A stretch of 64,000 bases of DNA from Photobacterium swingsii (GTDB taxonomy: Bacteria; Pseudomonadota; Gammaproteobacteria; Enterobacterales; Vibrionaceae). Within the stretch, counting starts at the first letter, position 1, and the number at the start of each line of letters is the position of its first letter. Location of the stretch: NCBI RefSeq assembly GCF_024346715.1, contig NZ_AP024852.1:186001-250000 (forward strand). The letters run 5' to 3'. Below, one piece after another: positions 9,879-18,010 of the stretch. The position numbers and the translations under genes were made by a program. The notes beneath the pieces were generated by a model that ran no database searches, was not told where the DNA came from, and was given only the letters and a program-made list of their open reading frames with translations.

Positions 9879-9917
9879 CAGAGCACGTTACAGTTAGAGC
9901 TATAAAGTGTGACTAAA

Positions 9918-9962
9918 TTCATTCGTTATCTTGCTATCTCACAGCCCAAGATAACGAATGGA
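9918..9962 (+). promoter_or_regulatory. Long hairpin in the cysE leader
   Basis: CATTCGTTATCTTG (9920-9933) and CAAGATAACGAATG (9947-9960) form a perfect 14-bp stem, extended by a G-T and an A-T pair, with a 13-base loop. A possible -10 box TATAAA is at 9901-9906, so the hairpin would lie at the very 5' end of the cysE transcript, about 45 bases before the GTG start. No T-run follows, so it does not look like a terminator. Confidence 0.6.
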
Positions 9963-10007
9963 ATGCGTTGTTGGCTCATTTCAAATAAGAAAACAGCAGA
10001 GGGTGAT

Positions 10008-10829
10008 GTGAAGGAGTGTAAGCAATATAGTCTTTGGCAATCGGTCAAGCAGGAAGCGAGAGATCAGTCAGAGCAAGAACCTATGTTAGCCAGTTTCTAT
10101 CATGCCACGATTATCAAACATGATAATTTAGGGGCGGCACTGAGCTATATTCTCGCGAATAAACTGGCAACACCCTCAATGCCTGCGATGGCGGTACGTG
10201 AAGTGATCGAAGAAGCTTATGCTGCTGATTGTATGATCACTGAATCTGCGGCTTGTGATATTCGCGCGGTCGTCGAGCGTGATCCTGCTGTTGGTATGTA
10301 TTCAGTACCACTTTTATATCTTAAAGGTTTTCATGCTCTGCAAGGCTACCGTGTGGCTAACTGGTTGTGGAAACAGAACCGTGTTGCCTTGGCTGTATAT
10401 TTGCAAAACCAGATCTCGGTAACCTGCCAGGTTGATGTGCACCCAGCGGCGAAAATTGGCCAGGGTATTATGTTTGACCATGCAACAGGGATTGTGATTG
10501 GTGAAACAGCCGTGGTTGAAAATGATGTCTCTATCTTGCAAGACGTGACCTTGGGCGGTACAGGCAAAGCCGGCGGTGATCGTCATCCTAAGATCCGAGA
10601 AGGGGTGATGATAGGTGCGGGTGCGAAAGTCTTGGGTAACATCGAAGTGGGTGAAGGGGCGAAGATAGGTTCTTGCTCTGTTGTATTGAATGCAGTGCCA
10701 CCACACACAACCGTTGCGGGTGTACCTGCAAAAGTCGTGGGTCGACCAAGCACCGAAAAACCTGCTATGGACATGGATCAGCAATTTAACGGCAGTTCGC
10801 AAACTTTTACTGCGGGTGATGGCATTTAA
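10008..10829 (+). CDS. cysE: Serine O-acetyltransferase
   Basis: 273 residues from a GTG at 10008, exactly the E. coli CysE length, with an AGAGGG ribosome site just upstream. An in-frame GTG at 9909 would add 33 residues, but these have no family match and span the leader hairpin. The enzyme acetylates L-serine to O-acetylserine, the first step of cysteine synthesis. An N-terminal helical domain is followed by left-handed beta-helix hexapeptide repeats, which include the active-site His in FDHATGIVIGETAV and the GGTGKAGGDRHPKI loop. The C-terminal tail ends in Ile, as expected for docking with cysteine synthase CysK. Confidence 0.94.
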   Translation: MKECKQYSLWQSVKQEARDQSEQEPMLASFYHATIIKHDNLGAALSYILANKLATPSMPAMAVREVIEEAYAADCMITESAACDIRAVVERDPAVGMYSVPLLYLKGFHALQGYRVANWLWKQNRVALAVYLQNQISVTCQVDVHPAAKIGQGIMFDHATGIVIGETAVVENDVSILQDVTLGGTGKAGGDRHPKIREGVMIGAGAKVLGNIEVGEGAKIGSCSVVLNAVPPHTTVAGVPAKVVGRPSTEKPAMDMDQQFNGSSQTFTAGDGI

Positions 10830-10869
10830 GATTTATCTTATTGTTATTTAAACCCTGCCACCGAAATAG

Positions 10870-10895
10870 AAAAAGCAGCCATAGGCTGCTTTTTT
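10870..10895. terminator. Bidirectional terminator between cysE and trmL
   Basis: AAAAAGCAGCC, a 3-base ATA loop, and GGCTGCTTTTTT. The A-run on one side and the T-run on the other let it serve both cysE (plus) and trmL (minus). Confidence 0.92.
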
Positions 10896-10921
10896 ATTGT
10901 ACGGTCAGTGAAGATTGTTGC

Positions 10922-11386
10922 TTACATTGCGCCTTCAAAACCCAGCTGGCGCCATGCTTCATAGCCAATGATAGCAGCAGCATTGGAGAGGTTTAGGCTA
11001 CGGCTGTCTGGGTGCATAGGAATACGCAGGCGCTGTTCTAGCGGTAAGCTTTCAATTAGATCGGCGGGCAGGCCGCGCGTTTCAGGGCCAAACAGTAATA
11101 CATCGCCTTTAGTAAACTGGGCGTTGGTATGGAAGTTTGTGGTCTTTGTCGTACACGCAAAAATACGACGCTCACCAATGGCTTCCATAAATGCGGCAAA
11201 GTCTTTATGGCGATGGACGTGGGCAAGATCGTGATAATCCAAACCTGCACGACGCAGTTTTTTCTCTTCTAAATCAAACCCAAGTGGTTCAATCAGGTGT
11301 AAGTTGGCACCACAGTTAGCGCACAGGCGAATAATGTTGCCAGTGTTTGGGGCAATTTCAGGCTCGTATAACGCAATATCAAACAT
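10922..11386 (-). CDS. trmL: tRNA (cytidine/uridine-34 2'-O)-methyltransferase
   Basis: 154 residues from the ATG at 11386 ([10 protein letters not shown]); upstream in-frame codons are not conserved family sequence. TrmL methylates the wobble ribose of leucine tRNAs using S-adenosylmethionine. It is a minimal SPOUT (knotted) methyltransferase, with [17 protein letters not shown] at the N-terminus and the knot motifs FGPETRGLP and [17 protein letters not shown] at the C-terminus. It is a single gene, convergent with cysE. Confidence 0.95.
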   Translation of the reverse strand: MFDIALYEPEIAPNTGNIIRLCANCGANLHLIEPLGFDLEEKKLRRAGLDYHDLAHVHRHKDFAAFMEAIGERRIFACTTKTTNFHTNAQFTKGDVLLFGPETRGLPADLIESLPLEQRLRIPMHPDSRSLNLSNAAAIIGYEAWRQLGFEGAM

Positions 11387-11471
11387 AATCACTTCGGTCT
11401 GCAAAGATAAACTGAGCCTATTGTAACGAATATCACCCACGCTGTTCTAATTTCTTCTGTGCTCTAGTGTG

Positions 11472-12833
11472 CTAAGTGTTCAGCGGTAAGGTAATGCTCA
11501 TACGTAATCCACCCAGTGGACTACGGCTTGCGACTATCGTGCCGCTATGCTGACGAATCGCACTTTCTGTAATTGCGAGCCCTAAGCCCGTACCGCCACT
11601 GCTGCGATCACGCGCAGTTGAGACTCGATAGAAAGGCCTGAAGATGTCATTGAGTTCATCGTCTGGTACGCCTTCACCGTTGTCATCTACGGTGATCATT
11701 AACTGGTGCTCAACGGGGACTATCTGGACTTGAATCACGTTATCGCCGTACTTAATCGCGTTACGCACCACATTCTCAACCGCACTGATTAACAGGTTCG
11801 GGTTGCCGCTGATCGGCCATGCTTGCAGTGGATTGTAGCTCAGTGTTTTCTGGCATTGCTCTGCTTCAAACTGGGCATCTTCTAACATCTCGAACCACAA
11901 TGAATGGGCATCTGACGTTTCACGCTGTTGGTGGCTATTGACCTGCATTCGCGATAGTTCTAGTAGTTCACTGATCATTTGCTCTAAGCGTTCAGCTTCC
12001 GTATCGATACGTGATAGTTCTTTGCTTTCCCCTTGTTTGCGTTGTGCGAGTGCGGTGGCCATACGTAAGCGAGTGAGTGGCGAGCGTAGCTCATGTGAGA
12101 TGTCGGATAGCAAGCGTTGTTGGCCACCAATCATTTGATTGATCGCCTGCACCATTTGGTTGAAGCTAGCACCAGCTTGCTGAAATTCGACTGAGCCTTG
12201 TTCTAGTTTGGGATCCGGGGAAAACTGGCCTGTTGCCACGCGTTCAGCGGCTTGCTGTAAACGGCGGGCTGGACGACTGATGGCCCAGGCGAGCCAGAGT
12301 AATAAGGGAGTGCTCACCAGCATGGTCAACAAGAGTAGCTGGAACGGCTTGTCTAATATTTGAATGAAAAAGGGCGGTTTCTCACGCCAAAAACGTCCGA
12401 CATACATTAAAGCTTGCTGATTGTTATCGCTAATGGCAAAAGGCCCGGCCATCATCCAGCGGCCATAGAGTTTTTGTCGGGGAGCCTCGGGGCTATCGGC
12501 AATGGTCACGAAATTGCGTAATGCTTTATTACGGCCGTGTGGTGCAATGACTTCGCCATCAAGGGTAGTGAAGTAAACCCGTGCACCATCATGACGATCA
12601 TGGCGTGTAATGCTGTTAAGTTTACGGTTTAGCTCACCGGGCATGGCACTGATGCGGTTGGATATTCGCTCTGCCGTTTGATTCAATTTAAAAATCTGTG
12701 GCTCGGGAATCGTGTGCTGCGCTCTAGGATCGAGATTGGGCAAGAGCAGGAGTGTAATAACGACTAAAAATAGCGTTAACCAAAATACGGCAAAGATACG
12801 GCCGTATAAGCTGGAAAATAATGGTCGACGCAT
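11472..12833 (-). CDS. cpxA: Envelope-stress sensor histidine kinase CpxA
   Basis: 453 residues from the ATG at 12833 (MRRPLFSSLYG), which has an AAAGG ribosome site; a start at 12851 would add 6 residues. CpxA is an inner-membrane kinase/phosphatase for CpxR. It has TM1 (about residues 8-30), a periplasmic sensor, TM2 (about 165-185), then HAMP, DHp and ATPase domains. The phosphoacceptor is H247 in SDISHELRSPLTRLR. The ATP site has NVVRNAIKYG, VDDNGEGVP and GTGLGLAI. It follows cpxR in the usual cpxRA order. In known systems periplasmic CpxP restrains it, and a cpxP gene is divergent here. Confidence 0.95.
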   Translation of the reverse strand: MRRPLFSSLYGRIFAVFWLTLFLVVITLLLLPNLDPRAQHTIPEPQIFKLNQTAERISNRISAMPGELNRKLNSITRHDRHDGARVYFTTLDGEVIAPHGRNKALRNFVTIADSPEAPRQKLYGRWMMAGPFAISDNNQQALMYVGRFWREKPPFFIQILDKPFQLLLLTMLVSTPLLLWLAWAISRPARRLQQAAERVATGQFSPDPKLEQGSVEFQQAGASFNQMVQAINQMIGGQQRLLSDISHELRSPLTRLRMATALAQRKQGESKELSRIDTEAERLEQMISELLELSRMQVNSHQQRETSDAHSLWFEMLEDAQFEAEQCQKTLSYNPLQAWPISGNPNLLISAVENVVRNAIKYGDNVIQVQIVPVEHQLMITVDDNGEGVPDDELNDIFRPFYRVSTARDRSSGGTGLGLAITESAIRQHSGTIVASRSPLGGLRMSITLPLNT

Positions 12834-12905
12834 GCAGTTACCTTTTCTCATGAGTGAGCCTGAACGGGGAGGCGTAGGACGTTGCTATAGGGTGACAGTA
12901 CGTTG

Positions 12906-13598
12906 TTATTGGTCATCGACCAATAAGTAGCCTTTACCACGCAAGGTTTTAATCCGTGCTTTACCATCTTCGCGCTCGGGGAGTTTTTTACGTAAATTCG
13001 ATACGTGCATATCAATAGCACGATCAAAAGGTGCCAAGCGTTTGCCGAGTACTTCTAGACTGAGTTCTTCTTTGGCTATGATTTTCCCCGGATGCTGGAT
13101 TAAGTAGCTCAATAAGGCCAGCTCCGTGCCTGTCATCTCTATCAATTGTCCCTGACAGATCACTTCTTGGCGGCCTGGGTAGACCTCAATGCCTTGGCTA
13201 CGTAAGCAATCAGACTGCACTTGTGTGGCATTGGTGCTGGTTTGGGTGCGGCGCAAAATAGCACGCATACGGGCTAACAGCTCCCGATCGCTAAACGGCT
13301 TAGGGAGGTAATCATCAGCGCCAAGCTCTAACCCAATAACCCTATCAATCTCTTCCCCTTTGGCGGTGAGCATCATGACAGGAATGGCGTAATTCTCTCG
13401 CAAGCGGCGTAGCATCTCTGTGCCGTTGAGTTTAGGCATCATGACATCCAGCAAAATGAGATCTATGCTGTCATCCACTTTTGCGAGCCCCTCTTCACCA
13501 TTATTGGCTTCACACACCTCAAAGCCTTCCAGTTCTAGAATATCGGTGAGTAGGGAGGTCAGTTCCGTATCGTCATCAACCAGTAGAATTTTTGCCAT
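12906..13598 (-). CDS. cpxR: Response regulator CpxR
   Basis: 230 residues from the ATG at 13598 (MAKILLVDDD), which has an AGAAGG ribosome site. The longer frame up to 13814 is not supported. The receiver domain has acidic residues D9 and D10 and the phosphorylation site D51 in LILLDVMMPKLNG. An OmpR/PhoB winged helix follows, with VSNLRKKLPERE and IKTLRGKGYLLV. CpxR controls genes for periplasmic protein quality control. An operator-like array lies between this gene and divergent cpxP, so CpxR probably controls both. Confidence 0.96.
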   Translation of the reverse strand: MAKILLVDDDTELTSLLTDILELEGFEVCEANNGEEGLAKVDDSIDLILLDVMMPKLNGTEMLRRLRENYAIPVMMLTAKGEEIDRVIGLELGADDYLPKPFSDRELLARMRAILRRTQTSTNATQVQSDCLRSQGIEVYPGRQEVICQGQLIEMTGTELALLSYLIQHPGKIIAKEELSLEVLGKRLAPFDRAIDMHVSNLRKKLPEREDGKARIKTLRGKGYLLVDDQ

Positions 13599-13724
13599 TG
13601 TTATCAGCCTTCTCTGAAGCAGTGTCCTGCAGGTCAAAATAGTAAGCAAACACTCAACAAACAATAAAGTGCCTAACCTTAGTATCTCTAAAGCCTCCTT
13701 AACAGCCAAGTTCTCTGATCTGGA

Positions 13725-13760
13725 TTTACGCAGCTTTACGTTAGAAAGACAGCGCTTTAC
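13725..13760. promoter_or_regulatory. CpxR operator array upstream of cpxP
   Basis: Seen on the plus strand: TTTAC at 13725-13729, 13735-13739 and 13756-13760. The first two form TTTAC-N5-TTTAC, the reverse complement of the known CpxR box GTAAA-N5-GTAAA, with no mismatch. The third is 21 bases (two helical turns) further on. The array is 55-90 bases before the cpxP ATG. Confidence 0.8.
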
Positions 13761-13814
13761 CTTGCGCGAGTTATTATTAATGCATACCGAGAACGGCATA
13801 TCTGGAGAAGACAA

Positions 13815-14297
13815 ATGAAAAGCTTTAAGAAAACCTTAGCCATGGCAATCGTACTTCCTTTAGCGCTGGGCTCTGCATCAGCAATGGCTTACGGTGGTGG
13901 TAAAGGTCATCACGGTGGTAAAGGCGGTTGCGGTATGGATGGCGGCAAAAAAATGTTCCGTGAATTGGATCTGACCAGTGAGCAGAAAGCGCAAATGAAA
14001 ACACTGCGTGAAAGCCACCGCGAACAACGCCAAGCTAACAGCGATAACCGTGATGCACGCCGAGCATCCCATCAACAAATGCAGCAACTGCTACTGGCTG
14101 ATAGCTTCAACGAAGCCGAAGTACGTCAACTAGCACAGCAAATGTCAGAGCAGCAGCTGGATCACCGTGTCGCTATGCTGAAAAATCGTCACGACATGTT
14201 GAATATCTTGACCGCAGAGCAAAAGACCAAGCTGCAAGAATTGCAAAGTGAGCGTATGGCGAAGTGTGATGCTCACCGTGATGCAAAATCGAACTGA
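13815..14297 (+). CDS. cpxP: Periplasmic Cpx accessory protein, CpxP/Spy family
   Basis: 160 residues. A signal peptide (about 1-25, cleaved near SAMA) is followed by a Gly/His-rich segment and then the helical CpxP/Spy fold, with the two diagnostic LTxxQ motifs LTSEQ and LTAEQ. CpxP binds misfolded proteins and the CpxA sensor, dampening the pathway. The Gly-His-Lys stretch near the mature N-terminus could bind metal, but this is only composition. The ribosome site is GGAGAAG. A CpxR operator precedes it and a strong terminator follows. In E. coli and many Vibrio fieF comes next before pfkA; here it is missing. Confidence 0.92.
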   Translation: MKSFKKTLAMAIVLPLALGSASAMAYGGGKGHHGGKGGCGMDGGKKMFRELDLTSEQKAQMKTLRESHREQRQANSDNRDARRASHQQMQQLLLADSFNEAEVRQLAQQMSEQQLDHRVAMLKNRHDMLNILTAEQKTKLQELQSERMAKCDAHRDAKSN

Positions 14298-14321
14298 TTG
14301 AAGCGCCGATAAATCCGTTAT

Positions 14322-14350
14322 AAAAGCCGTAGTTACCGCTACGGCTTTTT
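14322..14350 (+). terminator. Terminator after cpxP
   Basis: AAAAGCCGTAG (14322-14332) pairs with CTACGGCTTTT (14339-14349) around a 6-base loop and runs into T residues. Confidence 0.93.
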
Positions 14351-14720
14351 CATTTTTTCAACATATCAAAACATTTTTGTTATTAATTTTCGTCGCAAAA
14401 CAGCTATACTCCCGACTAAGCAAATTATTGGTTGCTAAACTACAAGAGTAAACCAATACGCAAGGTAGCCTTGCACCACTTTGCAGCTCACAATTTGCTG
14501 GGATTATCATGGACGACAATTCACCTTAGCCCACGGTTATCACCCAAAAATTGTGCATATTTGGTAGCAATGAACGCTACAAACAGATGTCTACCTCTTC
14601 ATGGCGGTGTTTCTTACGCGGTGAAGTTTTTCATATTACGCCTTGTATACGGCTTGTTGAATAATGTGAAGTCACAAGCGATCGTGATGTGAATCAACGA
14701 ATTTTTTTATCAAGATTGTA
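14351..14720. other. Intergenic region between cpxP and the pfkA leader
   Basis: About 370 bases with no convincing gene. One frame (14432-14692) begins with TTG, lacks a ribosome site and has no recognisable family. A TATACT hexamer near 14404-14409 could be a -10 box. In related bacteria fieF (a cation efflux gene) often lies here; I find no remnant of it. Confidence 0.4.
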
Positions 14721-14724
14721 ATAC

Positions 14725-14808
14725 TCCTACATTAGTAGGAAAGTTACAGTTTTCGCGAGCATAGGATTCATCCTATGGTGCCGAGAGGGGGAACCTCGGT
14801 AACTCGTG
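14725..14808 (+). promoter_or_regulatory. Structured leader RNA upstream of pfkA (three-way junction plus competing hairpin)
   Basis: Four helices can be read directly. P0: TCCTAC/GTAGGA (14725-14730/14735-14740). P1: CGCGAG/CTCGTG (14754-14759/14803-14808). P2: CATAGGA/TCCTATG (14760-14766/14771-14777). P3: TGCCGAG/CTCGGTA (14779-14785/14795-14801), with a 9-base loop AGGGGGAAC. P1, P2 and P3 close a compact three-way junction with only two unpaired junction bases. P0 and P2 share TCCTA/TAGGA, so they can swap partners. It ends 41 bases before the pfkA ATG. I do not recognise it as a known riboswitch class. Confidence 0.6.
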
Positions 14809-14849
14809 TCTGGATTTGATTTTTCAATTCCCAAAGTCAGAGGGTAACC

Positions 14850-15812
14850 ATGATTAAGAAGATTGGTGTTTTGACCAGTGGTGGTGACGCACCTGGTATG
14901 AATGCAGCGGTTCGCGGTGTTGTTCGTGCAGCGCTATCGGAAGGCCTAGAAGTATTCGGTATTTACGACGGCTACCAAGGCCTTCACCAAAACCGTATCG
15001 AGCAATTAACGCGTACTAGCGTGTCTGATGTGATCAACAAAGGCGGTACATTCTTAGGCTCAGCACGATTTCCTGAGTTCAAAGATGTCAAAGTACGTGA
15101 GCAAGCTATTGAGAACTTGAAACTACACGGTATCGACGCCTTGGTTGTTATCGGTGGTGATGGTTCGTACATGGGTGCGAAGAAGCTAACTGAAATGGGT
15201 TACCCATGTATCGGTATTCCTGGCACGATCGATAACGACGTAGCGGGTACGGATTACACTATCGGTTACTTAACAGCACTTAATACTGTTATTGACGCGA
15301 TTGACCGTCTACGTGACACATCATCTTCTCACCAACGTATTTCTATTGTTGAAGTGATGGGTCGTCACTGTGGTGATCTTACGCTAATGTCTGCGATTGC
15401 GGGTGGCTGTGAGTACATCATCACACCTGAAACAGGCCTAGATAAAGAAGCTTTGATTGAGAAAATCAATGAAGGTATCGCGAAAGGTAAAAAACACGCT
15501 ATCGTTGCACTGACTGAATTGATGACAGATGCAAATGAACTGGCTAAATACATTGAAGACCAAACTGGCCGTGAAACACGCGCGACGGTTTTGGGTCACA
15601 TTCAACGTGGTGGTCAGCCAACAGCCTTCGACCGTATCCTAGCGTCACGCATGGGTGCTTACTCGGTTGATCTTCTGCTACAAGGCGAAGGTGGCCGTTG
15701 TGTGGGCATTCAGAACGAACAAATGGTTCACCACGACATCATCGATGCGATTGAAAACATGAAACGTCCAGTGCGTAAAGACCTTTACGCAGTAGCAGAC
15801 AAGTTGTTCTAA
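14850..15812 (+). CDS. pfkA: ATP-dependent 6-phosphofructokinase I
   Basis: 320 residues, as in E. coli PfkA. It phosphorylates fructose 6-phosphate to fructose 1,6-bisphosphate, the committed glycolytic step, and is a cytoplasmic tetramer. The ATP loop [16 protein letters not shown] is near the N-terminus. The catalytic motif is [12 protein letters not shown], and [11 protein letters not shown] and [15 protein letters not shown] contribute to substrate and effector sites. A GAGGG ribosome site is 6 bases upstream. It is a single gene with its own terminator. A structured leader suggests control after transcription starts. Confidence 0.97.
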   Translation: MIKKIGVLTSGGDAPGMNAAVRGVVRAALSEGLEVFGIYDGYQGLHQNRIEQLTRTSVSDVINKGGTFLGSARFPEFKDVKVREQAIENLKLHGIDALVVIGGDGSYMGAKKLTEMGYPCIGIPGTIDNDVAGTDYTIGYLTALNTVIDAIDRLRDTSSSHQRISIVEVMGRHCGDLTLMSAIAGGCEYIITPETGLDKEALIEKINEGIAKGKKHAIVALTELMTDANELAKYIEDQTGRETRATVLGHIQRGGQPTAFDRILASRMGAYSVDLLLQGEGGRCVGIQNEQMVHHDIIDAIENMKRPVRKDLYAVADKLF

Positions 15813-15865
15813 ATGGCAGATAGATATCACTCAGGTTTAGCATGCTGGATGTGAGTGAAGAAATG

Positions 15866-15891
15866 AAAGCCGGCCTTGTGTCGGCTTTTTT
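15866..15891 (+). terminator. Terminator after pfkA
   Basis: AAAGCCG (15866-15872) pairs with CGGCTTT (15882-15888) around a 9-base loop, followed by a T-run. Confidence 0.85.
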
Positions 15892-15930
15892 GTGGCTGTG
15901 ATTTGGCTTGTTATTGGAATAGCAGGCACA

Positions 15931-15955
15931 AAAAAGGCCACCGAAGTGACCTTTT
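15931..15955 (-). terminator. Terminator after tpiA
   Basis: On the minus strand AAAGGTCAC pairs with GTGGCCTTT around a TTCG tetraloop, followed by a run of T. The one G-T pair is tolerated. It serves tpiA, convergent with pfkA. Confidence 0.85.
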
Positions 15956-15982
15956 ATCAAGCTAATCTGTGATTACACGAGA

Positions 15983-16753
15983 TTATGCTTTAGCTTCAGC
16001 AGCTGCTTTAGCGATAGCGGCAAAGCCTTTCGCGTCAAGTGCTGCACCGCCTACTAGCGCACCATCGATATCTGGTTGTGCGAAGTATGACGCTGCGTTT
16101 TCTGGTTTAACAGAACCGCCGTATTGGATAACAACTTTCTTCGCGATTTCTTCAGATTTCTCTGCGATGTGAGCACGAATTTGTGCGTGGATGCGTTGTG
16201 CATCTTCAGCTGTTGCTGCTTTACCTGTACCGATCGCCCAGATTGGTTCGTAAGCGATGATAGCGCCTTCAAGAGCTTCAACACCTTGTGTGTTGATCAC
16301 AGCGTCGATTTGGCGTGCACATACTGCAACTGTTTCGCCAGCTTCGTTTTGTGCTTCAGACTCACCGATACAAAGAACAGGTGTTAGGCCGTTTTCTTTA
16401 AGGAAAGCGAATTTCTTAGCAACGAACTCGTCAGACTCAGCGTGGTATTCACGACGCTCAGAGTGACCGATGATGATGTGGCTTGCACCGAAGTCTTTCA
16501 GCATCGCTGGAGACATATCACCAGTGAAAGCACCGCTGTTGTTTAGATCAGTATTCTGTGCACCAAGAATGATCTTGTTACCGCCCGCTGCGATTTCACG
16601 CTCAGCTAGGTCGATGTATAGCGCTGGTGGAGCAACGGCAACGTCAACACCTTGAACACCTTCTAGTTCAGCGTTAAGGCCTTTAAGAAGGTCAGAGACC
16701 ATTTCCTTGCTACCGTTTAGCTTCCAGTTACCCATAACTACAGGATGGCGCAT
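15983..16753 (-). CDS. tpiA: Triosephosphate isomerase
   Basis: 256 residues. It interconverts glyceraldehyde 3-phosphate and dihydroxyacetone phosphate, linking glycolysis, gluconeogenesis and glycerol use. All catalytic residues are present: N9 and K11 in [10 protein letters not shown]97 in IIIGHSERR, and E169 in [12 protein letters not shown]. The phosphate loop GGSVKPENA lies near the C-terminus. The ribosome site is GGAGAAA. A hairpin lies in the upstream region. Confidence 0.98.
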   Translation of the reverse strand: MRHPVVMGNWKLNGSKEMVSDLLKGLNAELEGVQGVDVAVAPPALYIDLAEREIAAGGNKIILGAQNTDLNNSGAFTGDMSPAMLKDFGASHIIIGHSERREYHAESDEFVAKKFAFLKENGLTPVLCIGESEAQNEAGETVAVCARQIDAVINTQGVEALEGAIIAYEPIWAIGTGKAATAEDAQRIHAQIRAHIAEKSEEIAKKVVIQYGGSVKPENAASYFAQPDIDGALVGGAALDAKGFAAIAKAAAEAKA

Positions 16754-16807
16754 AGCATTTCTCCAAATTTAATAGATGTAAATTAAAACAAATCGATTTA
16801 AGTAACC

Positions 16808-16845
16808 GTAATCCTTGGAGGTTATCCCTATGCCAAGAGGATTAC
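16808..16845 (-). repeat. Hairpin in the tpiA upstream region
   Basis: GTAATCC (16808-16814) plus TTGG (16815-16818) pairs with CCAA (16833-16836) plus GGATTAC (16839-16845), leaving a 2-base bulge and a 14-base loop. It is 55-92 bases upstream of the tpiA start, so it could be in the leader RNA or be a protein-binding palindrome. Confidence 0.45.
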
Positions 16846-17137
16846 TGAATTCGATTGGTCTCAATTACGTAAAAATATAACAGAATTCTGAATAATTTTA
16901 CTGTCCAAAATCATTATCGTGCTTGGTTGTACCTTTTTCGTGAAGAAAAGTGAACAGTGAAAGCGTAATTAATCATAAATTCAGCGTAAATTTTATTTTT
17001 GGCGGTCAAATTAGACAGTGATCTTTGGTTGAATTTTCACCTATGTAACTCGCCTTGCTTGGTTAAATATCGTACTGTATTGGCTAGGTGCTAGCAGATT
17101 GTGCTAGTGCAATGGACGAGTTTTTTAAGGAGGAAAA

Positions 17138-17485
17138 ATGCCAAATCTTGTGGTGGAGTATGCCGATCCTGTCGCTGAACGCGTCAATGTGGCTGGCTTG
17201 CTGGATGATTTACACAGGGTGATGTTGGCCAGTGGTTTGTTTGAAGCCGATGCCGTCAAAACGCGTGCTTATCCTTGCCATAACTGGTTGATTGGTGAAG
17301 ACGGTGTTAAACAAACGTTTATCCACATTGAGCTCAGCTTATTATCTGGGCGAACGGTAGAGCAAAAGCGTCTTTTAACACGAGAAGTAATGGCTGAACT
17401 GGAAAAACATGCCGCTGACATTAATAGTTTAACGATTGATGTGCGCGACATGGATCCTGAGACCTTCTTGAAAGTTAGCGCGTAA
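17138..17485 (+). CDS. 5-carboxymethyl-2-hydroxymuconate isomerase-like protein (CHMI family)
   Basis: 115 residues, the family length. CHMI is a tautomerase-superfamily enzyme with catalytic Pro1 after Met removal; here the N-terminus is MPNLVVEYAD, so the proline is present. The conserved FIHIELSLLSGRT segment also matches. In homoprotocatechuate degradation CHMI isomerises a ring-cleavage product. No hpa genes are near, however, so the substrate here is not established. A very strong ribosome site (AAGGAGG) precedes the ATG. It is convergent with the DUF3135 gene. Confidence 0.85.
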   Translation: MPNLVVEYADPVAERVNVAGLLDDLHRVMLASGLFEADAVKTRAYPCHNWLIGEDGVKQTFIHIELSLLSGRTVEQKRLLTREVMAELEKHAADINSLTIDVRDMDPETFLKVSA

Positions 17486-17503
17486 ACTGGGTTGAAAGTG
17501 AGA

Positions 17504-17550
17504 CGCCCCACTGTATGCAGATTGTAACTTTAAGAGGTTGGAGTGGGGCG
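17504..17550. repeat. 9-bp GC-rich inverted repeat between convergent genes
   Basis: CGCCCCACT (17504-17512) and AGTGGGGCG (17542-17550) are separated by 29 bases. The right arm lies within the last codons of the minus-strand DUF3135 gene. No T-run follows on either strand. It may slow or end converging transcription. Confidence 0.5.
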
Positions 17551-17898
17551 GCAAAATGGCTTGATGTCAGCCTGCTGATGTTTGATTGTCTCTGGTGCTG
17601 TTAGCGCCTGTGAAAAGCGTACGAATTGCCTGTGAAGCTCTTTGCGCAGCAGCACGTTAACATGATTCGGGTTCTTTCCTGTCGCAATCACTTGATTGAT
17701 ATGGCTTAGCTGGGCCTGCAGGCGGGGTTGCATTGCTTGACTGGCGTTATCAATGATATCTTGGCTCATCGTGATGCGTAGGGCTTCTAACGCCTCCGGA
17801 TCTTGTTCTGCCAAGGTCTTGAGTTCGTCAAAACTCGGTAGAGTCTGTGCTTTCTGAGAAGATTGGGCTAAATGCGCGGTTGTTTGGTCTGGCATCAT
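17530..17898 (-). CDS. DUF3135 domain-containing protein
   Basis: 122 residues. The segment LPSFDELKTLAEQDPEALEAL is typical of the DUF3135 family, found mainly in Vibrionaceae and relatives, whose function is unknown. It is small, charged and probably cytoplasmic, with no signal peptide or membrane helix. AGGAGG lies 3 bases before the first ATG (17898) and 6 bases before the second (17895, MPDQTTAH); the second is the more likely start. It is downstream of fpr on the same strand, with a 112-base gap. Confidence 0.8.
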   Translation of the reverse strand: MMPDQTTAHLAQSSQKAQTLPSFDELKTLAEQDPEALEALRITMSQDIIDNASQAMQPRLQAQLSHINQVIATGKNPNHVNVLLRKELHRQFVRFSQALTAPETIKHQQADIKPFCRPTPTS

Positions 17899-18010
17899 CG
17901 ACCTCCTTTTATCACGTCTCTTCTTACCCTAGCCAGTCAGCTGAGAATCTGACTGGCTCAGAGTTGAGACAGAGTTGATAAAATCGATCGACTTCCGAAT
18001 CTAGATGTAA

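Noticed and set aside
9909..10007. N-terminal extension of CysE from an upstream GTG
   Set aside because: The extra 33 residues run through the leader hairpin and have no family match, and the GTG at 10008 gives exactly the usual length with a good ribosome site.
14432..14692. 86-residue plus-strand frame between cpxP and pfkA
   Set aside because: It starts with TTG, has no ribosome site, no family features and odd composition. It fills the gap where fieF is missing but shows no similarity to FieF.
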